Shown one piece after another: positions 9,071 to 18,335 of a DNA stretch of 64,000 nt. The DNA comes from Alphaproteobacteria bacterium (GTDB lineage: Bacteria; Pseudomonadota; Alphaproteobacteria; ATCC43930; CGMCC-115725), in contig JASHNY010000171.1 of the NCBI GenBank assembly GCA_030041385.1, positions 1 to 64,000 on the forward strand, written 5' to 3'. The notes beneath the pieces were generated by a model, which did no database searches, had not been told where the DNA came from, and saw only the letters and a list, made by a program, of their open reading frames with translations. The position numbers and the translations under genes are program-made. Every line of letters begins with the position of its first letter. Within the stretch, counting starts at the first letter, position 1.

Positions 9071-9090
9071 GTTCCGTAAGGAGCATTCCG
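9071..9090 (+). promoter_or_regulatory. Upstream element of the fixK-like gene (GTTCCGTAAGG...ATTCCG)
   Basis: This segment matches 17 of 20 bases with 4121-4140 upstream of norB. It ends 57 bases before the start codon at 9148, a sensible place for an activator site near a promoter. In the fixLJ-fixK paradigm FixJ activates fixK, so FixJ is the first candidate; this is inference. A further CGTAGGTAG lies at 9047-9055. Confidence 0.4.
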
Positions 9091-9147
9091 AATTTCGGCG
9101 ACTGCGGGATCTCGCCACCATCCGCACGATCGCGGATGGAGGTGCGC

Positions 9148-9837
9148 ATGTTCAGGCAGTCCAATCTCGGCGAGCGTCTCGACAGTGCCGTATCCTGCTT
9201 ATCGCCCGCCGGGTCGGCCCCGTTCGCGGCGCTTGTGGCCCTCGAACAGATCGGCGGCCGCCGCAGCTATCAGCAGGACGAAGAGATTTACGGCGAACTC
9301 GATCCGGCCGATTGCTGGTACAAGGTCGTCAGCGGCACGGTGCGCATCTGCAAATTGCTGGCGGACGGCCGTCGCCACATCGCCGAATTCTGCTTTGCCG
9401 GCGATTGTTTCGGGATCGACCTCGGGCGCGAGCGGCTGTTCTCGGCGGAAGCGGTCGGCGACGTCACCGTCATGCGGTTTCCGCGCGGCGCCACCGAGCG
9501 ATTGATCGACGAACAGCCTGAGCTGGCCCGGCACATTTGCGACATGGCGCTTCGCAGCCTGGCGCACGCCCAGTCGCGCATGCTGCTCCTGGGCAGGATG
9601 ACGGCGAGCGAGCGGGTCGCGCATTTCCTCCTCGAGCTGGCCGAGCGGCGCGATGCGCGGCGGTTTGTCGATGTGCCGATGTCGCGCAACGATATCGGCG
9701 ACTATCTCGGCCTGACGATCGAAACCGTATGCCGCGTATTGTCGTCGTTCAGGCGCGAGGGGACGATCGCCATCCCGACTCCGCACCGGATCGAGCTTTG
9801 CGACCGCGACGCGCTTGAGGCGGCTGGCGAAGGCTAG
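9148..9837 (+). CDS. fixK: FixK-like CRP/FNR-family transcription activator
   Basis: This 229-residue regulator has an N-terminal cyclic-nucleotide-type beta-roll (about 25-130), a dimer helix, and a C-terminal helix-turn-helix (MSRNDIGDYLGLTIETVCRV). The recognition helix has Glu192 and Arg196 in ETVCR, the pair that reads TTGAT half-sites in FNR/FixK proteins. It lacks the N-terminal Cys cluster of oxygen-sensing FNR, so it should act like FixK, downstream of FixLJ, rather than sense O2 itself. Cys195 lies within the recognition helix and might give redox control. The ATG at 9148 follows GGAGG; a longer frame from 9058 is less likely. It is the best local candidate to bind the 14 boxes. Dnr/NnrR-type behaviour cannot be excluded. 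Confidence 0.82.
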   Translation: MFRQSNLGERLDSAVSCLSPAGSAPFAALVALEQIGGRRSYQQDEEIYGELDPADCWYKVVSGTVRICKLLADGRRHIAEFCFAGDCFGIDLGRERLFSAEAVGDVTVMRFPRGATERLIDEQPELARHICDMALRSLAHAQSRMLLLGRMTASERVAHFLLELAERRDARRFVDVPMSRNDIGDYLGLTIETVCRVLSSFRREGTIAIPTPHRIELCDRDALEAAGEG

Positions 9838-9869
9838 GGGCCGGCGTCGGCAGGCAAGGTGGCACGGCC

Positions 9870-10292
9870 ATGACCTCCATCCCGCCGCCGCCCGGTATGC
9901 CGGGGTCCACCGCGGCCGGAGGCGCGCTGCGCCCGGTTTGCTTCGTCGACGACGACTCCGCCGTGCGCGACTCTGCAACCCTGCTGCTCGGGGCGCATGG
10001 TTACGACGCCATCGGACATGCGTCGGGCGCTGATGTGCTGGCCGACCACCGGCGCCACGAGTTCGCCTGCCTGATCTTCGATCATCACATGCCGGGGATG
10101 AGCGGGCTCGATATGCTCGCAGCGCTGCGACGCGAGGGCAGCGCCGTTCCGGCCATCCTGATCACCGGACGGATCGACCCCTATATTCGGGCCGGCGCCC
10201 AGACGCTTGGCGTCGGGGCGATCCTGGAAAAGCCGTTTTCCGGCATCCAGCTGATCGAAGTGGTCCGCGCCCATCTTGGGCGAAGCGCATGA
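9870..10292 (+). CDS. Receiver-only response regulator
   Basis: This 140-residue protein is essentially one REC domain: acidic cluster FVDDDS, phospho-acceptor Asp71 in IFDHHMPGMSG, Thr99, Lys121 in LEKPF. A short Pro/Gly-rich N-terminal tail precedes it, and there is no output domain. It follows the fixK-like gene by 32 bases and overlaps the next gene by ATGA, so translation is coupled. Receiver-only proteins can act as phosphate sinks or protein-protein switches. Its closeness in pattern to FixJ's receiver suggests it might compete for FixL, but the kinase is unknown. Confidence 0.82.
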   Translation: MTSIPPPPGMPGSTAAGGALRPVCFVDDDSAVRDSATLLLGAHGYDAIGHASGADVLADHRRHEFACLIFDHHMPGMSGLDMLAALRREGSAVPAILITGRIDPYIRAGAQTLGVGAILEKPFSGIQLIEVVRAHLGRSA

Positions 10293-11338
10293 CGGAGACG
10301 ACCGGCAAGCCGGTCGCGCTGCCGCAAGCGCCGGATAGTCAGCGCGGCGCCGGCGACGGGCCGGTGCCGTTGCCTTCCGGACTGTTCCGTTACATCGCGG
10401 CGACTTGCTGGGTTCACCAGCTCCCGCTGATCGCCATCACCGTGTTCGTGTTCCTGCTTGAGGTCGTTCCGCTGGAATTGCAACGGCGCGTCGTCAACGA
10501 CGCCGTCAAGAACCGGCAGTTCGGCACGATCGTTCTGTTGTGCGCCGCCTATCTGGGCACCGTGCTGGTTCAGGGTTCGGCAAAGCTCGGGCTCAACATC
10601 TATCGCGGCTGGGTCGGCGAGCAGGCAAAGCGCGATTTGCGCCACCGCATCCACGCCGCCGGCACCGCATCATCCGGAACTGCCGTCGAGGCGCAAGGGA
10701 CGGCGATATCGATGATCGTCGCCGAGGTTGAGCCGATCGGCGGGTTCATTGGCGCCAGCGTCTCTGAGCCGCTGTTGCAGAGCGGCGTCCTCGCCACGGT
10801 CATCGCCTACATCGTTCACGTCGATCCGTGGATGGGTGCGGCCGCTCTCGCGCTGTTCGTGCCGCAACTGGTCTTCATTCCGCTGATGCAACACGCGATG
10901 AACCGGCGCACACGGGCGCGCGTGTGGCTGCTCCGCCAGATCGGCGCCGGCATCATCGCAAACGGCACAGGCAGGCCATCGGACCCGGTCGACGCGGCGC
11001 GTGTCGACCGCGTTTTCCGGCTCGACATGGGCATCTTCAAGCTCAAGTTCACGATGAATTTTCTGATGAATTTATGCACGCATCTGCAGGTCATCGCGGC
11101 GCTGCTGCTCGGCGGCTGGTGGGTGCTTAACGGCCATCTGGAGATCGGCGGAGTTGTCGCCTTCATTTCCGGGATCGGTCGGGTGACAGATCCCTGGGGC
11201 GATCTGGTGAACTACTTCCGCGACCTCAGCGTCAGCGAAGTCAAGTACAACCTGCTCGCCGCCGCGTTGAACCAGCCCGCTCCGCCGCCCGTCCAGCCGC
11301 GCGGAAGGGCCGTGCCGCTCCGCGTCGGGTCGCGTTGA
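10289..11338 (+). CDS. ABC-exporter-type membrane domain without an ATPase domain
   Basis: This 349-residue protein has the layout of an ABC type-1 exporter transmembrane domain, including helices such as LPLIAITVFVFLLEVVPLEL, FGTIVLLCAAYLGTVLVQG and LQVIAALLLGGWWVLNG. It also has the coupling-type segment GWVGEQAKRDLRHRIH. The frame stops just after the sixth helix (GGVVAFISGIGRVTDPWGDL) and a short Pro-rich tail. There is no Walker A, signature or Walker B, and the following gene is a HlyD-type protein, so the ATPase is not merely split off next door. The start overlaps the receiver gene by ATGA. Either it borrows an ATPase or it has become a sensor or scaffold. Confidence 0.72.
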   Translation: MTETTGKPVALPQAPDSQRGAGDGPVPLPSGLFRYIAATCWVHQLPLIAITVFVFLLEVVPLELQRRVVNDAVKNRQFGTIVLLCAAYLGTVLVQGSAKLGLNIYRGWVGEQAKRDLRHRIHAAGTASSGTAVEAQGTAISMIVAEVEPIGGFIGASVSEPLLQSGVLATVIAYIVHVDPWMGAAALALFVPQLVFIPLMQHAMNRRTRARVWLLRQIGAGIIANGTGRPSDPVDAARVDRVFRLDMGIFKLKFTMNFLMNLCTHLQVIAALLLGGWWVLNGHLEIGGVVAFISGIGRVTDPWGDLVNYFRDLSVSEVKYNLLAAALNQPAPPPVQPRGRAVPLRVGSR

Positions 11339-11403
11339 GCGAGATCAATGTCCCGGGTCATCGCTGCTCGTAGGCTGCCGGTCCGCTTCCGCAGGCAGCG
11401 TGC

Positions 11404-12510
11404 ATGACCGAGAACAAGCCCACCGAACCCGCCACTCCGCAAACCGCCGAGCGCTACGAACTTGGCGTGGCGCCGGCCGAGGCACGCCTGCCGGCCGTGA
11501 TCCCCGCACCGGTCGGCCAACGGCGCCGGCGCCGTTGGCCCCGGCTCGCCGCGCTGCTTCTGGTGCTGTCGGCTGTTGCCGGCGGCGGAACCTATTGGTG
11601 GCTACGCTCGGGACCGGCGGTGCCGGCAAGCATCGTGTTCGGAAACGGCCGGCTCGAAGCCGACGAGATCGACATCGACACCAAGTTCGCCGGCCGCATC
11701 GCCCGGGTGCTGGTGGATGAAGGCGATCTGGTCAGCGCGGGCCAGGTCGTCGCGGTGATGGACACCCGCGATCTCGAGGCCTCGTTCAAGCAATACCAGG
11801 CGCTGATCGCCGAGGCGCGGCAGACGCTCGATCAGGCAAAGGCCAATTTCGCGCAACAACAGGCCGTCGTGATCTTTGCCCGGCAGCAGGTCGCCCGCAG
11901 CGCCTATCTGGTGCCCAAAGGCTTCGCCACGCAGCAGACGCTCGACCAGCAGAAGCAGCAACTCGACAGCGCCACCGCGACGCTCGCCGCCGATGCCGCG
12001 GCGATCGGCGCGGCCCAGCGCGCGCTCGACGCGGCGACCCACCAGGCCGAGCTGTACCAGGTCAATATCGAGGACAACACCCTGGTCGCGCCGCGCGGCG
12101 GCCCGATCGAGTACCGCGTCGCCAATGTCGGGGAGGTGCTGCCGGCGGGCGGCAAGGTCTTTACGATGCTCGATGCGTCGTATGTCTATATGGACATCTA
12201 CCTGCCGACCGCGCAGGCCGGCCGCATCCGCTACGGCGCCGATGCCCGCATCGTTCTCGACGCCTATCCGGCGCACCCGATCCCGGCCAAGGTGGTGTAC
12301 ATCGCCTCGCAGGCGCAGTTCACGCCCAAGACCGTGGAAACCGAGGACGAGCGCGCCAAGCTGATGTTCCGCATTCGCGTGCGGATCGACCCCGCGCGCC
12401 TCCAGGGCCGCGCCAATATCGTCAGGAGCGGTCTGCCCGGTGTTGCCTATGTGCGCACCGATCCGCATGTCGCGTGGCCGCCGCAATTGCGCGGCGAGAT
12501 CGGGTCATGA
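11404..12510 (+). CDS. HlyD/YhiI-type periplasmic adaptor of an ABC export system
   Basis: This 368-residue membrane-fusion protein has one N-terminal membrane anchor ([20 protein letters not shown]). It then has a lipoyl-like half-motif ([20 protein letters not shown]), a long helical hairpin rich in Gln/Ala, and the second lipoyl/barrel half ([22 protein letters not shown]). It is expected to link an inner-membrane ABC transporter to an outer-membrane channel. Its stop overlaps the next gene by ATGA. The order adaptor, double-ATPase permease, permease matches yhiI-rbbA-yhhJ of enterobacteria. No outer-membrane factor gene is present locally. Confidence 0.85.
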   Translation: MTENKPTEPATPQTAERYELGVAPAEARLPAVIPAPVGQRRRRRWPRLAALLLVLSAVAGGGTYWWLRSGPAVPASIVFGNGRLEADEIDIDTKFAGRIARVLVDEGDLVSAGQVVAVMDTRDLEASFKQYQALIAEARQTLDQAKANFAQQQAVVIFARQQVARSAYLVPKGFATQQTLDQQKQQLDSATATLAADAAAIGAAQRALDAATHQAELYQVNIEDNTLVAPRGGPIEYRVANVGEVLPAGGKVFTMLDASYVYMDIYLPTAQAGRIRYGADARIVLDAYPAHPIPAKVVYIASQAQFTPKTVETEDERAKLMFRIRVRIDPARLQGRANIVRSGLPGVAYVRTDPHVAWPPQLRGEIGS

Positions 12511-15260
12511 GCGACGACGAACCTGCCGTCGCCCGCCTCGACAGCGTCACCCACACCTACGGCTCGACGGTCGCCCTCGACGCGATCACCCTGTTGTTGC
12601 CGGCCGGCCGCCTGGTCGGGCTGATCGGTCCCGATGGCGTCGGCAAGTCGTCGCTGCTGGGCCTCATCGCCGGCGCCCGCCGGGTCCAGTCCGGCTCGGT
12701 TACCGTGCTCGACGGCGACATCGCCGACAGCGCCCACCGCGCCGCGATTTGCCCGCGCATCGCCTATATGCCGCAGGGCCTTGGGCGAAACCTGTATCCC
12801 GATCTCAGCGTCCGCGAGAACATCGAGTTCTTCGGCCGCCTGTTCGGCCAATCGCGTGGCGAGCGGGACACCCGCATCGCCGAACTGGTCGACATCACCG
12901 GGCTTGGCCCGTTTGCCGGCCGGCCGGCAAAGAAATTGTCGGGCGGGATGCGGCAAAAGCTTGGTTTGTGCTGCGCGCTGATCCACGACCCCGACCTCTT
13001 GATCCTGGACGAGCCGACCACCGGCGTCGACCCGTTGTCGCGGCGCCAGTTCTGGCAACTGATCGCGGGCATGCGGGCTCGCCATCCCGGCCTCAGCGTC
13101 GTCGTCGCCACCGCCTACATGGAAGAGGCCGAACGCTTTGACCGGTTGGCGGCAATGCACGGCGGCAGAGTCGTCGCCGTCGGTTCGCCAGCCGAGCTCA
13201 AAGCGATGACCGGAACGGGCACGGTCGAGGACGCCTTTATCGCACTGATGCCGGCAGGCCCCGGCAGCAGACGCCGGGTTCTGCAAATCCCGCCGCGCCG
13301 CCTTGTCGATGCCGAACCGGTCATCGCCGCGCGCGACCTGACCCGCCGCTTCGGCGATTTCGTCGCGGTCGATCGGGTCAGCTTTGCGATCGAGCGCGGC
13401 GAGATTTTCGGGTTCGTCGGCTCGAACGGGTGCGGCAAGACGACGACGATGAAGATGCTGACCGGATTGTTGCCGGCCAGCGAGGGCGAGGCGCTTTTGT
13501 TCGGGCGGCCGCTCGACGCCAGCGACCTGAGGACCCGCCATCGGGTCGGGTACATGTCGCAATCGTTTTCGCTCTACACCGAGCTGACGACGCGGCAGAA
13601 CCTCGAACTCCACGCGCGCCTGTTTCATCTGCCGCCGGATCAGGCGAGAAGCCGCATCGCGGGGCTCATCGACCGCTTCGACCTGGGCGAGTACCTCGAC
13701 CACGCCGCGCTCGACCTGCCGCTCGGCATCCGCCAGCGCCTGTCGCTGGCGGTCGCCGTCGTACACGAGCCCGATTTGTTGATCCTCGACGAGCCGACTT
13801 CGGGGGTCGACCCCGTGGCGCGCGACCGCTTCTGGGAATTGCTGATCGACCTGTCCCGCAACCAGGGCGTCACGATTTTCGTCTCGACCCATTTCATGAA
13901 CGAAGCCGAGCGCTGCGACCGCATCTCGCTGATGGATTCGGGCCATGTGCTGGCGACCGATACGCCGGCCGGGCTCATTGCATCGCGGGGCGCCGCGACG
14001 CTCGAGGACGCCTTCATCCTCTATCTCGAAGAGGCGTCCCGCAGCGGTGGAACCGCCCCGGCCCTGCCGGAGGGTTCGCCAGCGGCGCCGCAACGGGCGG
14101 CCGACAGGCCAAAGCGTCGGCTACGGATCCTGGGCGGGTTCAGCTTGCAGCGCCTGGTCGCCTATACGATCCGCGAGGCGCTCGAATTGCTGCGCGATCC
14201 GATCCGGGTCGGCTTCGCCTTTTTCGGCACGGCCTTTCTGATGCTGGCCTTTGGCTTCGGCATCTCGACCGATGTGAACAACCTGACCTTTGGCGTGCTC
14301 GACCGCGATCAAAGCCACGAAAGCCGCTCTTATCTCGAAGAGTTGCGCGGCTCGACCTACTTTGTCGAAAGGGCGCCGCTCACCGATTACGCCGATCTTC
14401 AGCGGCGGCTTCAGACCGGGAATATCGACGCCGGCATCGAAATCCCGCCCGGTTTCGGGCGCAATATCGCGCGTGGCCGGCCGGTCTGGGTCGCGGCCTG
14501 GATCGACGGCGCAAGACCGTTCATCGCCCAGACGATCCGCGGCTATCTGCAGGCCATGCACGCGCTCTACCTGACCGATCCGGCGGTCAAGACCACGGTT
14601 GCGGCGCCCGCACCGGCGGCGGATATCGAGATCCGCTTCAAGTACAACCAGAATTTCGACAGCATTTACGCGATGGTACCGTCAACGATCTCGCTGTTGC
14701 TGGCGCTGTTCCCCGCGATTCTGATGGCGCTGGCGATCGTCAGGGAAAAGGAGCTCGGGTCGATTACCAACCTTTACGTCACCCCGGTCACCCGCATCGA
14801 ATTCCTGCTCGGCAAGCAACTGCCCTATATCGCCATCGCGATGACCAACTTTACCCTGATGTTGCTGATGGCGCTGTTTGTTTTTCGGGTGCCCCTGAAA
14901 GGCAGCTTCGCCGCACTGGCGATCGGCGCCTTGATCTATGTCAGCGCGACCACAGCCTACGGCATGATGATTTCCGCGTTCACGCGGACGCAGATCGCTG
15001 CCCTGTTCGGCACCGCGATCATGACCTTTCTGCCGGCGTCGCAATTTTCCGGCATGGCCGTGCCGGTGTCGTCGCTGTCCGGGTTTGCCCAGGTCATGGG
15101 ACGGGCATTTCCGATGACCTATTTCCTTCCGATCAGCATCGGCACCTTCACCAAAGGGCTTAGGCTGCCGGACCTGGTTCCGAACCTCATCGGGCTGACC
15201 GCCTTCATCCCGATCCTTGTCGGGCTCAGCCTGCTGTTGCTGCGGAAACAGGAGCGCTGA
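12507..15260 (+). CDS. rbbA: RbbA-like fused ABC transporter (two ATPase domains + ABC-2 permease)
   Basis: This 917-residue protein joins two nucleotide-binding domains to an ABC-2 membrane domain, the architecture of E. coli RbbA/YhiH (about 911 residues). The first ATPase domain has Walker A GPDGVGKS (41-48), signature LSGGMRQK and Walker [11 protein letters not shown]. The second has Walker A GSNGCGKT (305-312), a degenerate signature [10 protein letters not shown] and Walker [11 protein letters not shown]. The asymmetric signature is as expected for this family. Membrane helices follow from about residue 570. E. coli RbbA is reported as ribosome-associated, but the family context here is export with a HlyD partner. 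The ATG at 12507 overlaps the upstream stop. Confidence 0.88.
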   Translation: MSDDEPAVARLDSVTHTYGSTVALDAITLLLPAGRLVGLIGPDGVGKSSLLGLIAGARRVQSGSVTVLDGDIADSAHRAAICPRIAYMPQGLGRNLYPDLSVRENIEFFGRLFGQSRGERDTRIAELVDITGLGPFAGRPAKKLSGGMRQKLGLCCALIHDPDLLILDEPTTGVDPLSRRQFWQLIAGMRARHPGLSVVVATAYMEEAERFDRLAAMHGGRVVAVGSPAELKAMTGTGTVEDAFIALMPAGPGSRRRVLQIPPRRLVDAEPVIAARDLTRRFGDFVAVDRVSFAIERGEIFGFVGSNGCGKTTTMKMLTGLLPASEGEALLFGRPLDASDLRTRHRVGYMSQSFSLYTELTTRQNLELHARLFHLPPDQARSRIAGLIDRFDLGEYLDHAALDLPLGIRQRLSLAVAVVHEPDLLILDEPTSGVDPVARDRFWELLIDLSRNQGVTIFVSTHFMNEAERCDRISLMDSGHVLATDTPAGLIASRGAATLEDAFILYLEEASRSGGTAPALPEGSPAAPQRAADRPKRRLRILGGFSLQRLVAYTIREALELLRDPIRVGFAFFGTAFLMLAFGFGISTDVNNLTFGVLDRDQSHESRSYLEELRGSTYFVERAPLTDYADLQRRLQTGNIDAGIEIPPGFGRNIARGRPVWVAAWIDGARPFIAQTIRGYLQAMHALYLTDPAVKTTVAAPAPAADIEIRFKYNQNFDSIYAMVPSTISLLLALFPAILMALAIVREKELGSITNLYVTPVTRIEFLLGKQLPYIAIAMTNFTLMLLMALFVFRVPLKGSFAALAIGALIYVSATTAYGMMISAFTRTQIAALFGTAIMTFLPASQFSGMAVPVSSLSGFAQVMGRAFPMTYFLPISIGTFTKGLRLPDLVPNLIGLTAFIPILVGLSLLLLRKQER

Positions 15261-15271
15261 GGCTCGCGGCC

Positions 15272-16396
15272 ATGCGGACCATCGCCAACATCTTCTGGCT
15301 GGGGACCAAGGAGCTGCGCAGCTTTCTGCACGATTACGTGCTGTTGGGGCTGGTTATCTATGCCTTCTCGCTGGCGATCATCGCGCAGGCGCAAAGCAGT
15401 TCGCAGGAAGTGCACAATGCCTCGATCGGCATTGTCGACGAAGATCGCTCGGTGCTGTCGCGGCGGATCGCCCAGGCTTTCCTGCCGCCCTACTTCAAGC
15501 CGCCGCAACCGCTCGCCGAGCGCGACGTCGTACCGGCGATGAATAGCGGGCGATACACCTTTGTCCTGGATATTCCGCCGAACTTCGAGCGGGATGTTTT
15601 GCGCGGCCGCGACCCGGCCCTGCAGCTCAATGTCGACGCCACGGCGATGGTTCAGGCGGGGCTGGGCTCGGACTATGCGGGCCAGATCATCACGAACGAG
15701 ATCCACGACTTTCTGGCGCGGGCCGAGGGCAGCCCACCCGATCCGATCAATCTTGTCGTCCGCATCATGTTCAACCCCAACGTGACCACGGCGTGGTTCA
15801 CCAGCGTCATGGGGATCATCAACAGCATTACGATGCTGGCGATCATCCTGGCCGGCGCGGCGGTCATCCGCGAGCGCGAACATGGGACGATGGACCACCT
15901 GCTGGTGATGCCGGTAACCCCGTTCGAGATCGCCATGTCGAAGGTCTGGGCCAACGGTATCGTCATCATGGTCGCCGTCGGCCTGTCGCTGTACTTCATC
16001 GTGCGCGGGCTGCTCGGCATTCCGATCGCCGGCTCGATCCCGCTGTTCATGGTCGGTGTCGCGATCTATCTGTTTTTCGCGACGGCGATCGGGATTTTTC
16101 TCGCGACGATCGCGCGGTCGATGCCGCAGCTCGGCCTGCTGTACATGCTCGTCTATTCCCCGATGATGATGCTGTCCGGCAGCAACACGCCGCTCGAAAG
16201 CATGCCGCCGTGGCTGGCGACGATCATGCAGGCCTCGCCCTCGACCCATTTCGTTTCGTTTGCCCAGGCGATCCTCTATCGCGGCGCCGGCTTTTCGGTC
16301 GTGTGGCGGGAGTTTCTGGCCGTCGCTCTGATCGGCGGATTGTTTTTCGGGCTCGCGCTTTACCGGTTCCGCACGGTCTCGGCGGCAGCGACCTGA
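15272..16396 (+). CDS. yhhJ: YhhJ-like ABC-2 permease
   Basis: This 374-residue ABC-2 type permease has one N-terminal membrane helix (LLGLVIYAFSLAIIAQAQ), a periplasmic domain of about 130 residues, and five C-terminal helices. The conserved ABC-2 loop REREHGTMDHLLVMPVTPFEI is present. It starts 11 bases after rbbA and closes the yhiI-rbbA-yhhJ-like set; it probably pairs with the membrane part of RbbA to form the channel. The substrate is unknown. No terminator hairpin is obvious before the next boxed promoter. Confidence 0.87.
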   Translation: MRTIANIFWLGTKELRSFLHDYVLLGLVIYAFSLAIIAQAQSSSQEVHNASIGIVDEDRSVLSRRIAQAFLPPYFKPPQPLAERDVVPAMNSGRYTFVLDIPPNFERDVLRGRDPALQLNVDATAMVQAGLGSDYAGQIITNEIHDFLARAEGSPPDPINLVVRIMFNPNVTTAWFTSVMGIINSITMLAIILAGAAVIREREHGTMDHLLVMPVTPFEIAMSKVWANGIVIMVAVGLSLYFIVRGLLGIPIAGSIPLFMVGVAIYLFFATAIGIFLATIARSMPQLGLLYMLVYSPMMMLSGSNTPLESMPPWLATIMQASPSTHFVSFAQAILYRGAGFSVVWREFLAVALIGGLFFGLALYRFRTVSAAAT

Positions 16397-16410
16397 CGGC
16401 GGGTCGAAAA

Positions 16411-16424
16411 CTGATTTGCATCAA
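16411..16424 (+). promoter_or_regulatory. FNR/FixK-type box for the usp gene at 16487
   Basis: CTGATttgcATCAA deviates from the palindrome at the first base only. Its centre is 70 bases upstream of the usp start, the typical spacing in this window. Confidence 0.75.
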
Positions 16425-16486
16425 CGCGTAAACGGTCGGACTGCGTTCTACTGAAGCGAGTTCTGGGACAGCGAAAGGCGGTCAAG

Positions 16487-17359
16487 ATGATAAAAACCAT
16501 CCTGGTGCCGGCGCCGGGCGATGCCACCGATGCGGCCACCTTTGCCGCCGCGCTCGCGGTTGCGCGGCCGTTCGCGAGCCATATCGACGCGGTGCACGTG
16601 CGAGCGGATCCGATCGAGCTCGCGGTCAACACGGCCGCCGACGGAGGCGTCGGCGGCGTCTTGGTCGAGCGGCTGATCGACGATCTGCAAAGGGAGATCA
16701 GCGACCGCGAGGCGCAAGCCCACCGGATTTACACCGAGTTCTGCACCGGAGCAGGCATCAAAGCCGCGGCCGTTCCCGCGGATGCGCCCGGCGAGGTGTC
16801 GGCGTGGTGGCACGTCGAGACCGGCCGGTGGCCCAGCTCGATGACCATGTATGGGACGACCGCCGACCTGATCGTGGCCTCGCGCGGAGTTCCAGGCAAC
16901 GACGCGACGGCGCGCTCGACGCTGGAGGCCGTGCTGCTCGAAACCGGAAGGCCGGTGCTGGTTCCCGCTGCATCCAAGCCGCAGTCCGGGATTCCCGAGC
17001 GGGTGGTGATCGCTTGGAAGCCGACGCCGCAGGCGGCGCGGGCCGTCGCCTTTGCCATGCCGTTTGTGACGCGGGCGAAGGAGGTCGTCATCGTCACCGT
17101 CGATGAAGATGGCGCCGCACAGGGCGACGCCGACCGGCTGGCCGGCTATCTGACCTGGCACGGGGTCAACCCCGCCGTCCAGCGTTTGTCTCCCGGGTCC
17201 AATGGCGCGGTGGAAACGCTGGTTGCCGCCATTGGCGGGAAGGCCGGGCTCCTGGTCATGGGCGGCTACGGCCATGCCCGCGTGCGGGAATGGGTCTTCG
17301 GCGGGTTCACCCACCGGATCCTTACCGACTGCCCGGTCCCCGTGCTGCTCGCCCACTAG
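16487..17359 (+). CDS. Universal stress protein, tandem UspA domains
   Basis: This 290-residue protein has two Usp domains. The second holds the nucleotide-loop pattern GGYGHARVREWVFGG and ends in CPVPVLLAH, as in ATP-binding Usp proteins; the first is degenerate at the corresponding loop (ASRGVPGNDAT). It has its own FNR-type box 70 bases upstream and is convergent with the next usp pair. Together with 7992-8837 and 18336-19190 it forms a set of boxed tandem-Usp genes, a common feature of hypoxia regulons. Confidence 0.88.
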   Translation: MIKTILVPAPGDATDAATFAAALAVARPFASHIDAVHVRADPIELAVNTAADGGVGGVLVERLIDDLQREISDREAQAHRIYTEFCTGAGIKAAAVPADAPGEVSAWWHVETGRWPSSMTMYGTTADLIVASRGVPGNDATARSTLEAVLLETGRPVLVPAASKPQSGIPERVVIAWKPTPQAARAVAFAMPFVTRAKEVVIVTVDEDGAAQGDADRLAGYLTWHGVNPAVQRLSPGSNGAVETLVAAIGGKAGLLVMGGYGHARVREWVFGGFTHRILTDCPVPVLLAH

Positions 17360-17397
17360 CCGTGGTCCGTTCATCTTGAAGCATTTTACCGTTCGTC

Positions 17398-17420
17398 ATG
17401 CCCGGACTTGATCCGGGCAT
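17398..17420. repeat. Palindromic repeat between convergent genes (REP-like or bidirectional terminator)
   Basis: ATGCCCGGA at 17398-17406 and TCCGGGCAT at 17412-17420 form a perfect 9-base inverted repeat around a 5-base loop. It lies in the 121-base gap between two convergent usp genes. GTCATGCCCGGACTTGATCC-type palindromes are common dispersed repeats in alphaproteobacteria, so it may be a REP element, a bidirectional terminator, or both. Confidence 0.6.
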
Positions 17421-17480
17421 CTGCGAAACATATCGCATCGCTTTGCTGGCGCCGCAGATGGCCGGGTCGTGGCTTATGCG

Positions 17481-18305
17481 TCAGGGCTCGGGCTCGCTAA
17501 CGACGAGTATGTCGCAGCCGAACCGTTCCGTCAGTTCGCGCAAGTGGTCGGCGGACTGCGCCACGATACTGAGCAGGCGACAACCCAATTCGGCGAGCCG
17601 CCGTTGCAACGCAGCGGTTTCAGCCGGCGCCGCCTCGATGCGCACACCGGCGGCGAACGACCCGACCCGCTCGCCAATCCAGGTCTCGAAATCCGGCGCG
17701 TTCTCGGCCGTGGTCGCGCAGATGATCGCGAGCAACCGGCCATGCGCCTCGGCGATCTGGGCCGCCGTCTCCAGGAGCCGGGCGGCGTTCGTGCCGCGAT
17801 CGTTCAACAGAACAACGACAGATCCGCCTGCGCTCCAGGGTGCACGTGCGACCAGGAGCCGGCCCGGAATCGCCTCGGTCGCGCTCAGCCACCGACAGTC
17901 GACGCGAAAGCCGCCGGCGATCGGCCGCGTCAGCGTGCAGGCGACGACCAGATCGTGCTCGGAGGCGGCGGAAAACGCCGTCTCGGCCGCGCCCTCGACG
18001 ACCTCGAACGACCAATTCAGCCGGCGCCGCGATGCTGCCTCGATCAGCTGCTGTCTCGCGTGCTCGGCGGCGGCGTGGAGCTGGTTCTCCGCCTGCTCCG
18101 GGGTCAGCTGCGCGGCGCCGCTGTCGACGGTAATCGTGCGGGCAAACGGCATGCGGGCCAGCCGCAGCAAATCCGCGTCCTCGACAAAAACGCCGTGGAG
18201 GGTGGTCTTCGTGCGCTCGGCGAGGTGCGCCGCGGTTTCGATGGCCATGTCGTTTTCCGACACGGCGTCGAGCAAAACCACCACCCGCTGGATCCGCGCT
18301 GTCAT
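17481..18305 (-). CDS. Universal-stress-protein-like protein (divergent)
   Basis: This 274-residue protein starts with a Usp-like strand and helix (RVVVLLDAVSENDMAIETAAHLAERTKT cut short here). It has a second alpha/beta half (GGSVVVLLNDRGTNAARLLE), but neither half has the GxxG-nucleotide loop seen in the other Usp proteins. That suggests a non-nucleotide-binding member. It begins 30 bases after the stop of the usp gene at 18336-19190 and probably shares that boxed promoter. Its job in the pair is unknown. Confidence 0.72.
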   Translation of the reverse strand: MTARIQRVVVLLDAVSENDMAIETAAHLAERTKTTLHGVFVEDADLLRLARMPFARTITVDSGAAQLTPEQAENQLHAAAEHARQQLIEAASRRRLNWSFEVVEGAAETAFSAASEHDLVVACTLTRPIAGGFRVDCRWLSATEAIPGRLLVARAPWSAGGSVVVLLNDRGTNAARLLETAAQIAEAHGRLLAIICATTAENAPDFETWIGERVGSFAAGVRIEAAPAETAALQRRLAELGCRLLSIVAQSADHLRELTERFGCDILVVSEPEP

Positions 18306-18335
18306 CGATGCGCTTCCGATCTGCCGGCGTTCCGC

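Noticed and set aside
17407..17416. Half-box CTTGATCC in the convergent usp gap
   Set aside because: It is the loop and arm of the 9-base palindromic repeat, and no gene starts near it.
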